Shown in pieces: positions 1 through 8,753 of a stretch of DNA of 64,000 nt. Under the pieces are notes generated by a model. It worked only from the letters and a program-made list of their open reading frames with translations. It had not been told where the DNA came from and searched no databases. The stretch is from an uncultured Dokdonia sp. (GTDB taxonomy: Bacteria > Bacteroidota > Bacteroidia > Flavobacteriales > Flavobacteriaceae): NCBI RefSeq assembly GCF_947496725.1, contig NZ_CANMDS010000007.1, positions 1 to 64,000 of the forward strand, read 5' to 3'. Each line of letters begins with the position of its first letter. Within the stretch, counting starts at the first letter, position 1. Both the position numbers and the translations under genes were made by a program.

Positions 1-22
1 CGTGGGAGAGTAGGTCGCCGCC
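1..22 (+). rRNA. rrf: 5S ribosomal RNA, 3' end only
   Basis: The first 22 bases, GTGGGAGAGTAGGTCGCCGCC after one leading base, match the conserved 3' strand of Bacteroidetes 5S rRNA as I know it. A strong intrinsic terminator follows at once. The rest of the rRNA operon must lie upstream of the window. The exact mature 3' end cannot be fixed from sequence alone. Confidence 0.82.
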
Positions 23-27
23 TTTTT

Positions 28-61
28 AAGCTCCAATACAGAAATGTGTTGGAGCTTTTTT
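28..61 (+). terminator. Intrinsic terminator of the rRNA operon
   Basis: A 13-bp stem (28-40 with 45-57, one G-U pair) closed by a GAAA tetraloop is followed by a run of T. It sits six bases after the 5S end, so it should end the ribosomal RNA transcript. Confidence 0.9.
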
Positions 62-513
62 TATACAAGAAAGTCAAAGATAATCTCTTGTTTACATATA
101 TGTAGTTCTAGAATTACATAATAGAGGCACTATGATTAGCTCTCATCTGAGTAATGTAGGGCGGCCTTATTATCTATTCCTTCTTTACGGTTATAAAATA
201 CAGATATCTTTGTGCGGGTGTGATGGGCGTATATATTGGAGAGATCTAAATTTAATGCTGTATTAAATCGAGCATTATCTTTTATAGTTTATAAATCTCA
301 AATTACTTGTTTACCATTCTTAAGTATCCTTTACTACATAGAGTTACAGGTCGCTTATAGAGCTATCCAAACGGTAAGAAATATTAGAATGTTTGTAACC
401 AGGTGCTATGAAGGATAGGCGCTACTAAAGAATTACTTATTAAGAGATATAAATACACTCACTCTGAATTCTAATCTTAAAAGTATAGGGTATATATGCG
501 ACTGAAATTACAA
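62..513. other. Gene-free spacer after the rRNA operon
   Basis: About 450 bases between the rRNA terminator and the DUF4268 gene. The only frame is a 60-codon one at 236-418 with no domain, no leader and no supporting context. I see no tRNA, repeat or convincing promoter here. Confidence 0.5.
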
Positions 514-942
514 CTAGTCTTTTATAAAGTCTTGATATTCTAGATAGAATAGCTCCAGTTTTGACATATACTCATATAAAAAGTCAAAAACTTTTGGCCA
601 GTCATTTTTATTATTGATTTTCACTCCTTCGAGTCTTATGTAAACTCTAGAGATGACCTTTCCACTATCAAGAAGATATTCATCATCAAAAATAAGATTA
701 GGAGACACTTCTTCCAGTAGTAAAGATTTTAGACTTAGAAGTTTTTCGTAATAGTATGCCTTATCAATTTCGTCATTAGATTCAGAATCTATAGCCACCA
801 AGGCATAGCCATTAGTAAAATCAAATTTTAAGGTTACGTCTTTTATTCCTGTGTTATAAAGTATCCATTTACGGGGATATCTTTTTGCAAAGAAAATCCA
901 AAACTGCTTCCGTACTTTTTTAGCTTCTTCTTTAGAGTACAT
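514..942 (-). CDS. DUF4268-type protein
   Basis: Small soluble protein of 142 residues resembling the stand-alone DUF4268 proteins of Flavobacteria. The family hallmark visible here is the start, with MYSKEEAKKVRKQFW and then a PRKWILYNTGIKD stretch around residues 23-35. No signal peptide or membrane segment is present. Function is unknown; DUF4268 is also found at the end of some restriction-type nucleases, so a nucleic-acid link is possible but not shown here. It begins two bases after the stop of the upstream ZIP transporter gene, so the two are probably co-transcribed. The start is ATG. Confidence 0.75.
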   Translation of the reverse strand: MYSKEEAKKVRKQFWIFFAKRYPRKWILYNTGIKDVTLKFDFTNGYALVAIDSESNDEIDKAYYYEKLLSLKSLLLEEVSPNLIFDDEYLLDSGKVISRVYIRLEGVKINNKNDWPKVFDFLYEYMSKLELFYLEYQDFIKD

Positions 943-944
943 AA

Positions 945-1613
945 CTATAAGAAATATGCGATAATTATACCTATTAAAATTACACCAAGCTTTGTTGCGT
1001 TAAACTGATGATTTTTTGAAGATTCAAAAAGTATGGTTGTTGACACGTGTAATAATACTCCTACTACTAATGCATTTACTTCGCTACTGTAAGTCTCCAG
1101 AAGTGATGACTGTGTCTTTAAGAAAGCTCCTAGCGGTGTCATACAAGCAAATATGATTAGAAAAATGCTTGTTTGTATGGTAGACATTTTTGAGTTTAAT
1201 AAAAAAGCAGATAAAATAACTGCAATGGGAATTTTATGAACTATAACTCCATATAGTAAATCTTGATTTTCGGCAAGTGGGAAACCCTCTATAAGAGAGT
1301 GTAAGCAAAGACTTATAAATAATAATATAGGAAACGTTCCTTCATCTTTATGGTGAACGTGACCGTGCTCTGCCCCTTTAGATCCAAATTCTAAGATGAT
1401 CTGAATAAGTAAGCCTAGCATTATAAAAATCCCAATGTTAGAATTATTACTACTGTATACTTCAGGCAAAAATTCAAATATGACTACTGAAAGTAAAAAA
1501 GCTCCACTAAAAGAAAGTAAAAGCTTAATCCCATTATTTACAGCTGGCTTAAAAATAAGTGCAAATGTGAGTCCTATTAAGACGGCTATGATGGGAAGAA
1601 TAATTGCAAGCAA
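945..1613 (-). CDS. ZIP family metal transporter
   Basis: Inner-membrane protein of 222 residues with about seven or eight hydrophobic segments, expected to import a divalent metal such as zinc or iron. The ZIP signature is present: HSLIEGFPL around residues 105-113 and HKIPIA around 126-131 supply the His and Glu ligands of the transport site. A His-rich cytoplasmic loop (GAEHGHVHHKDEG, near residues 80-92) is typical of metal-sensing loops in the family. The start is TTG; no ATG lies in frame nearby and the protein begins directly with its first membrane helix. It heads a two-gene unit with the DUF4268 protein. Metal specificity cannot be read from sequence. Confidence 0.87.
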   Translation of the reverse strand: MLAIILPIIAVLIGLTFALIFKPAVNNGIKLLLSFSGAFLLSVVIFEFLPEVYSSNNSNIGIFIMLGLLIQIILEFGSKGAEHGHVHHKDEGTFPILLFISLCLHSLIEGFPLAENQDLLYGVIVHKIPIAVILSAFLLNSKMSTIQTSIFLIIFACMTPLGAFLKTQSSLLETYSSEVNALVVGVLLHVSTTILFESSKNHQFNATKLGVILIGIIIAYFL

Positions 1614-1654
1614 ATGGAATGAAGTTTTGGGTCGTTAAGGCGGTAAAATTAACG

Positions 1655-1662
1655 TATTTTTG
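1655..1662 (+). promoter_or_regulatory. Bacteroidetes -7 element upstream of the THUMP methyltransferase gene
   Basis: TATTTTTG matches TAnnTTTG and ends six bases before the preferred ATG. That implies a very short leader. The nearest TTTG (1626-1629) is 25 bases upstream, longer than ideal. Confidence 0.5.
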
Positions 1663-1668
1663 CGGCAT

Positions 1669-2844
1669 ATGAGTAAGAGTAGTGAAAACTTTAAGATGGT
1701 GGCCAAAACGTTTTTTGGCTTTGAAAAAATTCTAGCAGAAGAGCTTAGAAACTTAGGCGCTGGTAATGTAGAAATAGGGACGCGTAATGTCTCTTTTGAA
1801 GGTGATAAGGGGTTTATGTACAAAGCAAATTTGTGCTGTCGTACCGCTATTAAAATTTTAAAGCCCATTGCCGAGTTTAGGGTGATGAATGAGGATGATC
1901 TCTATAGACGTATGCAACGCATAAACTGGAGGAAATATCTAGATGTAAAGAAGACCTTTGCGATTAATGCAACTGTAAGCGGTAATACATTTACACACTC
2001 GCAGTATGTTGCCTTTAAAACTAAAGATGCTATTGTAGACAAATTTAGAAAAGAAGAAAACGTACGTCCTAGTGTTGATACTAAGCATCCAGACCTTAGG
2101 CTCAATGTTCATATACAAGACAACTGGTGTACATTGTCACTAGATAGTAGTGGTGCATCTTTACACCACCGTGGTTACAGAACTGCAACAAACATAGCAC
2201 CTATTAACGAAGCACTCGCGGCTGGTTTAATTATAATGAGTGGCTGGCACGGTCAGTCAGATTTTCTTGATCCTATGTGCGGGTCTGGTACAATGTGTAT
2301 AGAGGCTGCAATGATAGCCTGTAATGTGCCTGCAAACTTAAATAGAAAAGAATTTGCTTTCGAAAAATGGGGAGATTGGGATGTAGATCTGTATGAACTC
2401 ATAGAGGCATCTGCTCTTAAACGTGTTAAAGATTTTAGATACACGATTACGGGTTATGATAAAGCACCATCTGCCGTAGAGAAGGCTCGTGAAAATGTAA
2501 AAAATGCGCAGCTTTCAGATTTTATCACTATAAGTGAGAAGAACTTTTTTGAAACTAAAAAACAAGGTAGTGACTTCTTACAAATGGTTTTTAACCCACC
2601 TTATGGTGAGCGTTTACCTATAGAGATGGAAGCGTTTTACAAAGAGATAGGTGATACACTTAAAGGTGGTTATCCTGGATCTCACGCCTGGATGATTACT
2701 TCTAATATGGAGTCGCTTAAGCACGTGGGGCTTAGACCTAGTAGAAAAATTAAGTGTTTTAACGGTAGTTTAGAAAGTCGTCTGGTTAAATATGAGATGT
2801 ACGAGGGAAGCAAGAAGGCTAAGTACCTAGATGATAATGAATAG
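1669..2844 (+). CDS. THUMP-domain class I SAM-dependent RNA methyltransferase (RlmL-like)
   Basis: Predicted to methylate 23S rRNA (N2-guanosine type, as in the N-terminal half of RlmL) or tRNA. The N-terminal part is a ferredoxin-like/THUMP RNA-binding module. It is followed by an UPF0020-type Rossmann methyltransferase, with DFLDPMCGSGTMCIEAAMIA as the SAM-binding loop and FNPPYGERL as the catalytic N-P-P-Y motif for base amination sites. At about 392 residues it is the usual length for the single-domain Bacteroidetes version, which lacks the second RlmK domain. I start at ATG 1669; a TTG nine bases earlier is also open but overlaps the -7 promoter element. Strand-convergent with the DUF6048 gene. 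Confidence 0.88.
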   Translation: MSKSSENFKMVAKTFFGFEKILAEELRNLGAGNVEIGTRNVSFEGDKGFMYKANLCCRTAIKILKPIAEFRVMNEDDLYRRMQRINWRKYLDVKKTFAINATVSGNTFTHSQYVAFKTKDAIVDKFRKEENVRPSVDTKHPDLRLNVHIQDNWCTLSLDSSGASLHHRGYRTATNIAPINEALAAGLIIMSGWHGQSDFLDPMCGSGTMCIEAAMIACNVPANLNRKEFAFEKWGDWDVDLYELIEASALKRVKDFRYTITGYDKAPSAVEKARENVKNAQLSDFITISEKNFFETKKQGSDFLQMVFNPPYGERLPIEMEAFYKEIGDTLKGGYPGSHAWMITSNMESLKHVGLRPSRKIKCFNGSLESRLVKYEMYEGSKKAKYLDDNE

Positions 2845-2848
2845 TTGT

Positions 2849-2866
2849 ACGCTTTCGCGAAAGCGT
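2849..2866. repeat. Iterated palindrome, intergenic copy
   Basis: Perfect ACGCTTTCGCGAAAGCGT, four bases after the stop of the THUMP methyltransferase gene and ten before the convergent DUF6048 stop. No T-run follows, so it is not a standard terminator. Confidence 0.95.
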
Positions 2867-2876
2867 AATTAATCCC

Positions 2877-3602
2877 CTACTTTTTAAAAATAGGGATAAG
2901 ATATGATAGCGTATATCCATAACCCACACCTACCGTAGAGTCTTCGGTAACTTTACCGAAGCCCGGAATATAAAGATTTGCATATCCATCTGGATCTTTT
3001 GTTGTGATAGATCTCTTAATCTGAACATTAACACCTAGGTAGATATTACTAAAAAGTTCTACTTCTAGACCTAATTTAAGCTCTAGCCAAGTAGCATTGA
3101 GTCCAGAAAAATCTTGGGAGTCTAGTCTTGTGTCATCACCAAAAAGGGGATTTGTAGTGTATATGGTATAGCTGTCTAGCTCTTGACTAAAACTAGAAAA
3201 ACCAGCACGTACACCTGCATAGATTAGGTTATTCATCCCAAACCAGTTCTCATAAGCATTGTAATTAAAACCGGCTTTTATGTAACTACCTTTTGTAGTA
3301 TTCTCAATATTAGGTAGATCTGTTACTTTGGTTTCGTTACCTAACTCTGCGGCTAGATAGTAGTTTTTCTTTATTCTAAAATCGCCTACTACTTCAAAGC
3401 CTGTGTAGTTGTCATCAAGAAAAGATCGTACAGGTTTTGATAAATCTATACCTACTCTGAGGCCGTAGTAATCTGTAGGGACTTTTGTTACTGTGTCAAT
3501 TGCTATAGCTTCTTCTCCTATATCTTGAGCACTAACACCAGCAGATATAACGGTAAAAAGTAGGCTAGTGAAAAATACTAATGTGTGCTTCAACTTGATC
3601 AT
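2877..3602 (-). CDS. DUF6048-type outer membrane beta-barrel protein
   Basis: Exported protein of 241 residues with a signal peptide (hydrophobic stretch at residues 6-22, cleavage likely after VSAQ). The body shows alternating hydrophobic/aromatic strands and ends in an aromatic-rich strand (YGYTLSYLIPIF), typical of a small outer membrane barrel. The YYGLRVGIDLSKPVRSFLDDNYTGFE region matches DUF6048 proteins of Flavobacteriaceae as I recall them. Function is unknown. Its start overlaps the end of the DUF6452 gene by 38 bases; a TTG nine bases downstream would be an alternative start. Third gene of the unit rlmD-DUF6452-DUF6048. Confidence 0.78.
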   Translation of the reverse strand: MIKLKHTLVFFTSLLFTVISAGVSAQDIGEEAIAIDTVTKVPTDYYGLRVGIDLSKPVRSFLDDNYTGFEVVGDFRIKKNYYLAAELGNETKVTDLPNIENTTKGSYIKAGFNYNAYENWFGMNNLIYAGVRAGFSSFSQELDSYTIYTTNPLFGDDTRLDSQDFSGLNATWLELKLGLEVELFSNIYLGVNVQIKRSITTKDPDGYANLYIPGFGKVTEDSTVGVGYGYTLSYLIPIFKK

Positions 3603-4071
3603 TTACCGTTGGGTTTTCTATTATAATATTCTGTATCCAAGAGCCATCATCTTGAGGAACTAGTTCTGCTAGTAACTCGTCATATATCACTCTAAAGCCG
3701 CAAGCCTTGCTTACATACTCTTCATCGCGTATGTAGGTAAACACTAGGTCATCTACATTTATAGGCTCGTCATCTTCTTCTTGAGAGTTTATTATAAATG
3801 AGTAGGTTGTAACATCTTCTATAGTACGTAGAGGGATGGCAATACTGTCTATGCCTGCACTCACTGTAAAGCCTGTATCTTCTGGTATAGATCCTTCTGC
3901 TACGATAGCAAGATTATTAGGAGCTTTTGGATCTGAAGGGCTGTCTGCATCATAAAACTTTATAATAAGCAGTGGGGTAGTGGGTGTAGTCTCTGCACAA
4001 ATGTCATCACGCTCGCAGGCGCTTTGCCCAAAGCATATAATGAGTAACAGTATATAAAAGAGTTTTTTCAT
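3565..4071 (-). CDS. DUF6452-type lipoprotein
   Basis: Lipoprotein of 168 residues: the N-terminus MKKLFYILLLIICFGQSAC has a lipobox with Cys19, followed by ERDDIC. Beyond this the protein has no catalytic motif; it looks like a beta-rich envelope protein. The pair DUF6452 then DUF6048 downstream of RlmD is a recurring gene order in Flavobacteriaceae (established knowledge from memory). Its start codon overlaps the rlmD stop as TAATG, indicating translational coupling. Function unknown; a role with the barrel encoded next door is a reasonable guess only. Confidence 0.75.
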   Translation of the reverse strand: MKKLFYILLLIICFGQSACERDDICAETTPTTPLLIIKFYDADSPSDPKAPNNLAIVAEGSIPEDTGFTVSAGIDSIAIPLRTIEDVTTYSFIINSQEEDDEPINVDDLVFTYIRDEEYVSKACGFRVIYDELLAELVPQDDGSWIQNIIIENPTVNDQVEAHISIFH

Positions 4072-5486
4072 TATGATCTTTTCTCTAAAAGTACAACATT
4101 CTCTACGTGATGAGTTTGAGGAAACATATCTACAGGTTGTACCTTAGTTACCTTATACACGTCATCTAGTAACGCAAGATCTCTTGCTTGTGTTGCACTA
4201 TTACAGCTTACATATACAATTTTTTGAGGTGAGATATTTAAAATCTGGTCTACAACGTCTTTGTGCATACCATCCCTAGGTGGGTCTGTTATTATAATAT
4301 CTGGCTCACCGTGTGTGGCAATAAACTCTGAGTTAAAAACCTTCTTCATATCTCCTACAAAGAACTCAGCATTTTCTATAAAATTGAGTTTTGCATTTTC
4401 CTTTGCAGCAGTGATAGCATCTGGTACAGCCTCTACACCTATCACTTTTTTAGCTTTTTTTGCAACAAACTGTGCGATAGTTCCTGTACCTGTATATAAG
4501 TCATATACAAGCTCATTACCTGTAAGGCCAGCAAAGTCTCTTGTGATTTTATATAACTCGTATGCTTGTTCTGAGTTAGTCTGATAAAAGGACTTAGCAT
4601 TGATCTTAAACTTAAGGCCTTCCATCTCTTCAAAGATGTGATCACGCCCTGCATAACAAATTACCTCCTGATCATAAATGGTGTCATTGCCCTTACCATT
4701 AATTACATATAGTAAAGATGTAACCTCTGTAAAGGTGTCTTTTATGTAGTTGAGAAGTAGTTCTCTTTTCTGTACATCTTCCTTATAAAACTGTACGAGT
4801 ACCATAAGCTCTCCAGTAGTAGAGGTGCGTATCATAAGCGTGCGTAAAAGACCTTCTTGATTTCTGGCATTGTAAAAAGCCATATCATTTGCGGTAGCAA
4901 ATTCTTTTATACCATTACGTATAGCATTACTAGGGTCGCGCTGTAGGTGACATTTTTCAATATCAAGTATCTTATCCCACATACCCGCAATATGAAAACC
5001 AAGGGCGTTGCGATCTTCTATCACCTCGCCACTTTTTATTTGCTCTAGTGTGAGCCATTTTGAGTCAGAAAATCCAAACTCCATTTTATTTCTATAGAAG
5101 TACTGCTCTTTGCTTCCGGCAATAGGAGTCACTTCTGGTAATTCAATTTTTCCTAGTCGGGTTAGATTATTTACTACCTCTTGCTGTTTGTACTCAAGCT
5201 GGTATTTGTAATCCATATGCTGCCACTTGCAACCACCACAAAACTCAAAGTGCTGGCATTGTGGTTCTGTACGCTTTCGCGAAAGCGTAACCACCTCTGT
5301 TGCAGTACCCTCATAGTAGGCTTTACGTTTTTTTGTAGTCTGTACGTGTACCACATCTCCTGGTACAGCGTTGTTTATAAATAACACCTTACCATCTGGT
5401 GCGTGACCTATGGCTTTACCTTTTGCGCCGGCATCTGTTACGGCTATATTTTCAAAAATCTTACGATTAGTTTTACGTCTACCCAT
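4071..5486 (-). CDS. rlmD: 23S rRNA (uracil-5-)-methyltransferase RlmD
   Basis: Converts uracil 1939 of 23S rRNA to 5-methyluridine using SAM. The N-terminus is a TRAM RNA-binding domain (about residues 8-65). A 4Fe-4S cluster motif follows (CQHFEFCGGCKWQH, Cys residues near 77, 83 and 86, with a later Cys in DIEKCHLQ). The C-terminal Rossmann methyltransferase has VYDLYTGTGTIAQF, the D-P-P-R motif (ITDPPRDGMHKDV) and the nucleophile loop VYVSCNSATQARD. At 471 residues the length is normal. A copy of the genome-wide palindrome lies in frame just before the cluster and encodes TLSRKR. First gene of a three-gene unit. Confidence 0.93.
   Translation of the reverse strand: MGRRKTNRKIFENIAVTDAGAKGKAIGHAPDGKVLFINNAVPGDVVHVQTTKKRKAYYEGTATEVVTLSRKRTEPQCQHFEFCGGCKWQHMDYKYQLEYKQQEVVNNLTRLGKIELPEVTPIAGSKEQYFYRNKMEFGFSDSKWLTLEQIKSGEVIEDRNALGFHIAGMWDKILDIEKCHLQRDPSNAIRNGIKEFATANDMAFYNARNQEGLLRTLMIRTSTTGELMVLVQFYKEDVQKRELLLNYIKDTFTEVTSLLYVINGKGNDTIYDQEVICYAGRDHIFEEMEGLKFKINAKSFYQTNSEQAYELYKITRDFAGLTGNELVYDLYTGTGTIAQFVAKKAKKVIGVEAVPDAITAAKENAKLNFIENAEFFVGDMKKVFNSEFIATHGEPDIIITDPPRDGMHKDVVDQILNISPQKIVYVSCNSATQARDLALLDDVYKVTKVQPVDMFPQTHHVENVVLLEKRS
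5271..5288. repeat. Iterated palindrome, copy inside rlmD
   Basis: Perfect 18-mer ACGCTTTCGCGAAAGCGT inside rlmD, read as Thr-Leu-Ser-Arg-Lys-Arg in the linker between the TRAM domain and the iron-sulfur motif. Confidence 0.95.
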
Positions 5487-5491
5487 AGTGG

Positions 5492-5499
5492 CAAAAGTA
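5492..5499 (-). promoter_or_regulatory. -7 promoter element of rlmD
   Basis: TACTTTTG on the minus strand fits TAnnTTTG and lies five bases before the rlmD start. No clear -33 TTG at the right distance. Confidence 0.5.
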
Positions 5500-5593
5500 G
5501 GATTTATATTAAAGCTATTTTCCGAAAATTATAAGAGATTATCAATAGTTTGTAAAGTATGACGCTTCTTGTGTTTTGTAATCACTAGAGCAT

Positions 5594-5625
5594 AAAAAAA
5601 GGCTACTATGAAAATATAGTAGCCT
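5594..5625 (-). terminator. Intrinsic terminator of the mechanosensitive-channel gene
   Basis: A stem of nine to ten base pairs (5600-5609 with 5616-5625, GGCTACTAT arm) is followed on the minus strand by seven T. It lies about 28 bases after the stop at 5654. Confidence 0.85.
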
Positions 5626-5653
5626 AATTATTGAGGGAATTATTTATGAGGTG

Positions 5654-6820
5654 TTAGTCAACTTTATTGTTGAACTTATGTAAGATTTTTTTCATTTGCT
5701 CTCCTGCAGCTTCTCTACCTCCTAGACCAAAGCTCAGAACCACTGTAAGTGCTATAGTACCAAGTGTAAGACCAAAGGCAAGGTTAATAATCTCATCTGC
5801 AATGCCCATAGTGCTTAACCCTATTGCAAGGAAGATAGCGATGATAGCCATACGTACGATAGATGCTAAGAAAGCATTTTCTTTGGCTGCCATATTTTTA
5901 TAAACGATGCTTGCAATCCAGTTACCTATTACTAGAATAACAAGTCCAAATAATATTTTACCACCATATACATTTATAGTTGCAAAGATTTCTGAAAGTT
6001 GTTTAAACTCTAACTTTTCTATAGCGGTAGTGATACCAAAAAGGAGGATAAAAAAGTAAACGATGTTACCTATAAGGTTTACCACATTTGTGTTACCCGT
6101 CATTTTATCAAGTTGCATTTTTTGAAGCGTAGCATTCATATTCATCCCGTTAAGAAGATCTTTTACAAGACCACTTAAGAAACGAGCACCTATTGTAAAG
6201 GCAAGAAGTATGATTGCTGCAACAGCTATTTTTGGTATAGCTGCCATAAAGCTAGATAGCATTGTAGTTGCCGGTATAGAGATAGAGTCCATCTCTAATA
6301 TATTAAGTGCTACTATAAGTAATGGTATAAACACAAAAATGAAAACTACTTTTTTAAGTATGTTTACAACATCAATTTTAGTAGAGATTTTTAATTTAGG
6401 AAGTGCTTTACGTATGGTATCTCCAGACATTCCTACAAACTCTGCAACGATTGTTGCCAGCATATACCCAATGTATGTTACAAGACCAGCACCTACTATG
6501 CGAGGTATGAAGCCTAGAAAATCATCCAGCATATTTTTAAGTGGGTCTAGGGCAGAGGTAAGACCTAAACGACCTAGCACAAGTGTAAAAACAAATATCA
6601 TTACTAGTAAGTAAACTAGTTTTGATATAAATTTTGATAAAGTGATGGTGTCACTTTTTAATTTCTCATCAAGACCACTCTTTTTAATGATCTTTGCAGT
6701 TAATTTTTTGAGTAGCTTTGCTATAAATATACCTACTATAAGAAGTAGTATAGCGACAAGTGCGTTGATTAAGTAATCACCACTACTTAAGTTTTTAAGT
6801 AAATCGTTGAGATAGTCCAT
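5654..6820 (-). CDS. Mechanosensitive ion channel-like protein with conserved TM-helix repeats
   Basis: Integral membrane protein of 388 residues with roughly eight to ten hydrophobic segments. It is built from repeats of the conserved TM-helix domain of MscS-related proteins. The C-terminal repeat ends in AFGLTLGTIALTVVLSFGLGGREAAGEQM, the G-rich pore-lining type sequence of this group. It lacks the soluble beta-domain and cytoplasmic cage of classical MscS, so channel activity in osmotic down-shock is inferred, not shown. It is a single gene with its own terminator and is divergent from rocD. Confidence 0.8.
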   Translation of the reverse strand: MDYLNDLLKNLSSGDYLINALVAILLLIVGIFIAKLLKKLTAKIIKKSGLDEKLKSDTITLSKFISKLVYLLVMIFVFTLVLGRLGLTSALDPLKNMLDDFLGFIPRIVGAGLVTYIGYMLATIVAEFVGMSGDTIRKALPKLKISTKIDVVNILKKVVFIFVFIPLLIVALNILEMDSISIPATTMLSSFMAAIPKIAVAAIILLAFTIGARFLSGLVKDLLNGMNMNATLQKMQLDKMTGNTNVVNLIGNIVYFFILLFGITTAIEKLEFKQLSEIFATINVYGGKILFGLVILVIGNWIASIVYKNMAAKENAFLASIVRMAIIAIFLAIGLSTMGIADEIINLAFGLTLGTIALTVVLSFGLGGREAAGEQMKKILHKFNNKVD

Positions 6821-7031
6821 TTTGATTAATTATTTTAGTTTAGTCAAATGTACTTCGATTACTTAGGGTGCTATTTTATTTCTAGAAGCATCAAGACATT
6901 AAAGATGAAATGCATATAAAACACGACATAATACACAGTTGTACTATGTTTTATGAGGTTGATTTCTCTCCTCTGACATAATTGTTAAGAATTAGGAATT
7001 GTAAATTATAGAATAAAAAAACTTACACATT

Positions 7032-8312
7032 ATGGCCACTGTTGATCAACTTACATCACAACAGGCAATCGCTCTCGAAGACAAGTACGGAGCACACAAC
7101 TACCACCCGCTTCCAGTTGTACTTTCAAAGGGAGAAGGCGTTTACGTCTGGGACGTAGAAGGAAAAAAATACTTTGATTTTTTATCTGCATACTCGGCAG
7201 TAAATCAAGGTCATTGTCATCCTAAAATTGTAGGAGCAATGACAAGTCAAGCACAAACACTTACACTTACGTCAAGAGCATTCTATAACGATATGCTAGG
7301 TAAGTTTGAGAAGTATGCTACAGAGACTTTTAACTATGACAAGCTCTTACCTATGAATACAGGTGCAGAGGCAGTAGAGACAGCTCTTAAACTTTGTAGA
7401 AAGTGGGCTTATGAGGTAAAAGGAATAGACGAGAACGAGGCAGAGATTATAGTATGTGAGAACAACTTTCACGGGAGAACCACAACCATCATCTCATTTT
7501 CTAACGACCCTGTGGCTCGTAAAAACTTTGGTCCTTACACAAAAGGATTTATTAAAATAGAGTATGATAATCTTAAAGCTCTAGAAGAAGCACTTAACAG
7601 CAGTTCTAATATAGCAGGTTTTCTAGTAGAGCCTATACAAGGAGAAGCAGGTGTATATGTACCTAGTGAGGGTTACCTAGCAGCGGCAAAAGAACTGTGT
7701 AAAAAACATAATGTACTCTTCATAGCAGACGAGGTGCAGACAGGTATAGCAAGAACAGGACGTTTACTTGCTACCTGTGGTAACTGCGATTGTGTAGATA
7801 AGCACTGTTCTGGTACACCAGAGGTAAAAGCAGATATCTTAATACTAGGTAAAGCCTTATCTGGAGGCGCATATCCAGTATCTGCAGTACTAGCAAATGA
7901 TGATATTATGGGTGTAATAAAGCCTGGTAATCACGGTAGTACCTTTGGAGGAAATCCGGTTGCAGCGGCTATTGGTATTGCAGCACTTGAGGTTATTAAA
8001 GATGAAGAGCTTGCAGATAATGCACAAGAGCTAGGTGAACTCTTTAGAGCAGAGCTTGCAAAATTTATTGAGACAAGCTCTATTGTAAATGGTGTACGTG
8101 GTAAAGGATTACTTAACGCTATCCTTATTAACGATACAGAAGATAGCTCTACCGCTTGGGATATTTGTATCGCTTTACGTGATAATGGATTACTAGCAAA
8201 ACCTACCCACGGTAATATCATACGTTTTGCACCACCGCTTGTAATGACTAAAGAGCAATTACTAGAATGTGTTGCGATTATTACAAAAACACTAAAGCAA
8301 TTTGAGAAGTAA
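7032..8312 (+). CDS. rocD: Ornithine--oxo-acid aminotransferase
   Basis: PLP enzyme that transfers the delta-amino group of ornithine to 2-oxoglutarate, giving glutamate semialdehyde; it links arginine and proline metabolism. The full-length class III aminotransferase fold is present, with [13 protein letters not shown], the PLP-stacking [26 protein letters not shown], and the Schiff-base lysine Lys274 in [11 protein letters not shown]. The C-terminal [22 protein letters not shown] is diagnostic of ornithine rather than acetylornithine aminotransferase. A short Cys-rich insert, C-x2-C-x-C-x4-C, stands between RTGRLLAT and the active-site lysine. Single gene, ending at a bidirectional terminator. 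Confidence 0.93.
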   Translation: MATVDQLTSQQAIALEDKYGAHNYHPLPVVLSKGEGVYVWDVEGKKYFDFLSAYSAVNQGHCHPKIVGAMTSQAQTLTLTSRAFYNDMLGKFEKYATETFNYDKLLPMNTGAEAVETALKLCRKWAYEVKGIDENEAEIIVCENNFHGRTTTIISFSNDPVARKNFGPYTKGFIKIEYDNLKALEEALNSSSNIAGFLVEPIQGEAGVYVPSEGYLAAAKELCKKHNVLFIADEVQTGIARTGRLLATCGNCDCVDKHCSGTPEVKADILILGKALSGGAYPVSAVLANDDIMGVIKPGNHGSTFGGNPVAAAIGIAALEVIKDEELADNAQELGELFRAELAKFIETSSIVNGVRGKGLLNAILINDTEDSSTAWDICIALRDNGLLAKPTHGNIIRFAPPLVMTKEQLLECVAIITKTLKQFEK

Positions 8313-8333
8313 TAACTCTTAATGATATAAAGT

Positions 8334-8367
8334 AAAAAAGCCGCCTCAGTTATGAAGCGGCTTTTTT
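8334..8367. terminator. Bidirectional terminator between rocD and the CCC-motif gene
   Basis: AAGCCGC and GCGGCTT arms around an 11-12 base loop, with A-run on the left and T-run on the right, between two convergent genes. It can serve both. Confidence 0.85.
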
Positions 8368-8399
8368 CTTTACTTTAATTCATCTTTTACATAAATGAA

Positions 8400-8738
8400 T
8401 TATTCTGTAGGAAGTCCCATTTGTTCCATCATCTCACGTTGACTCTCCATATAGGCATCCCATCCTCCCATAGAAACGATAGAATAAACAGACCATAAAA
8501 GCGAAATTACACCTAGTATAAGACCTACAATAGCAATAATTTTTGCCGTTTTAAATTGTCCTGCATTATCATAAATTTCAGGGTTCTCCATTAGTAACTT
8601 TTCGTCTTTCTTAAGTAAAAAGAAAGCAATACCAGAAAGTACTATTCCTCCTAATCCAGCAGAACAGCAGCAAGCAACAAATGATATAATCCCTAGTACA
8701 AGAGATATCGTTACATTAGGTAATTTTTGTTTTTCCAT
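8400..8738 (-). CDS. CCC-motif membrane protein
   Basis: Membrane protein of 112 residues with two hydrophobic hairpin-forming segments (about residues 10-40 and 65-90). It carries the consecutive cysteines VACCCSAG near residues 22-25 that give the Bacteroidetes CCC-motif family its name. No enzymatic motif. It lies 15 bases downstream of a DUF2752 gene, an arrangement I know to recur in Bacteroidetes, so the two probably work together in the membrane. Function unknown. Confidence 0.75.
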   Translation of the reverse strand: MEKQKLPNVTISLVLGIISFVACCCSAGLGGIVLSGIAFFLLKKDEKLLMENPEIYDNAGQFKTAKIIAIVGLILGVISLLWSVYSIVSMGGWDAYMESQREMMEQMGLPTE

Positions 8739-8753
8739 TTTTTGAGTGGTTAA

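Noticed and set aside
236-418. 60-codon frame downstream of the 5S terminator
   Set aside because: No domain, no signal, no conserved promoter or partner; likely chance in A+T-rich spacer.
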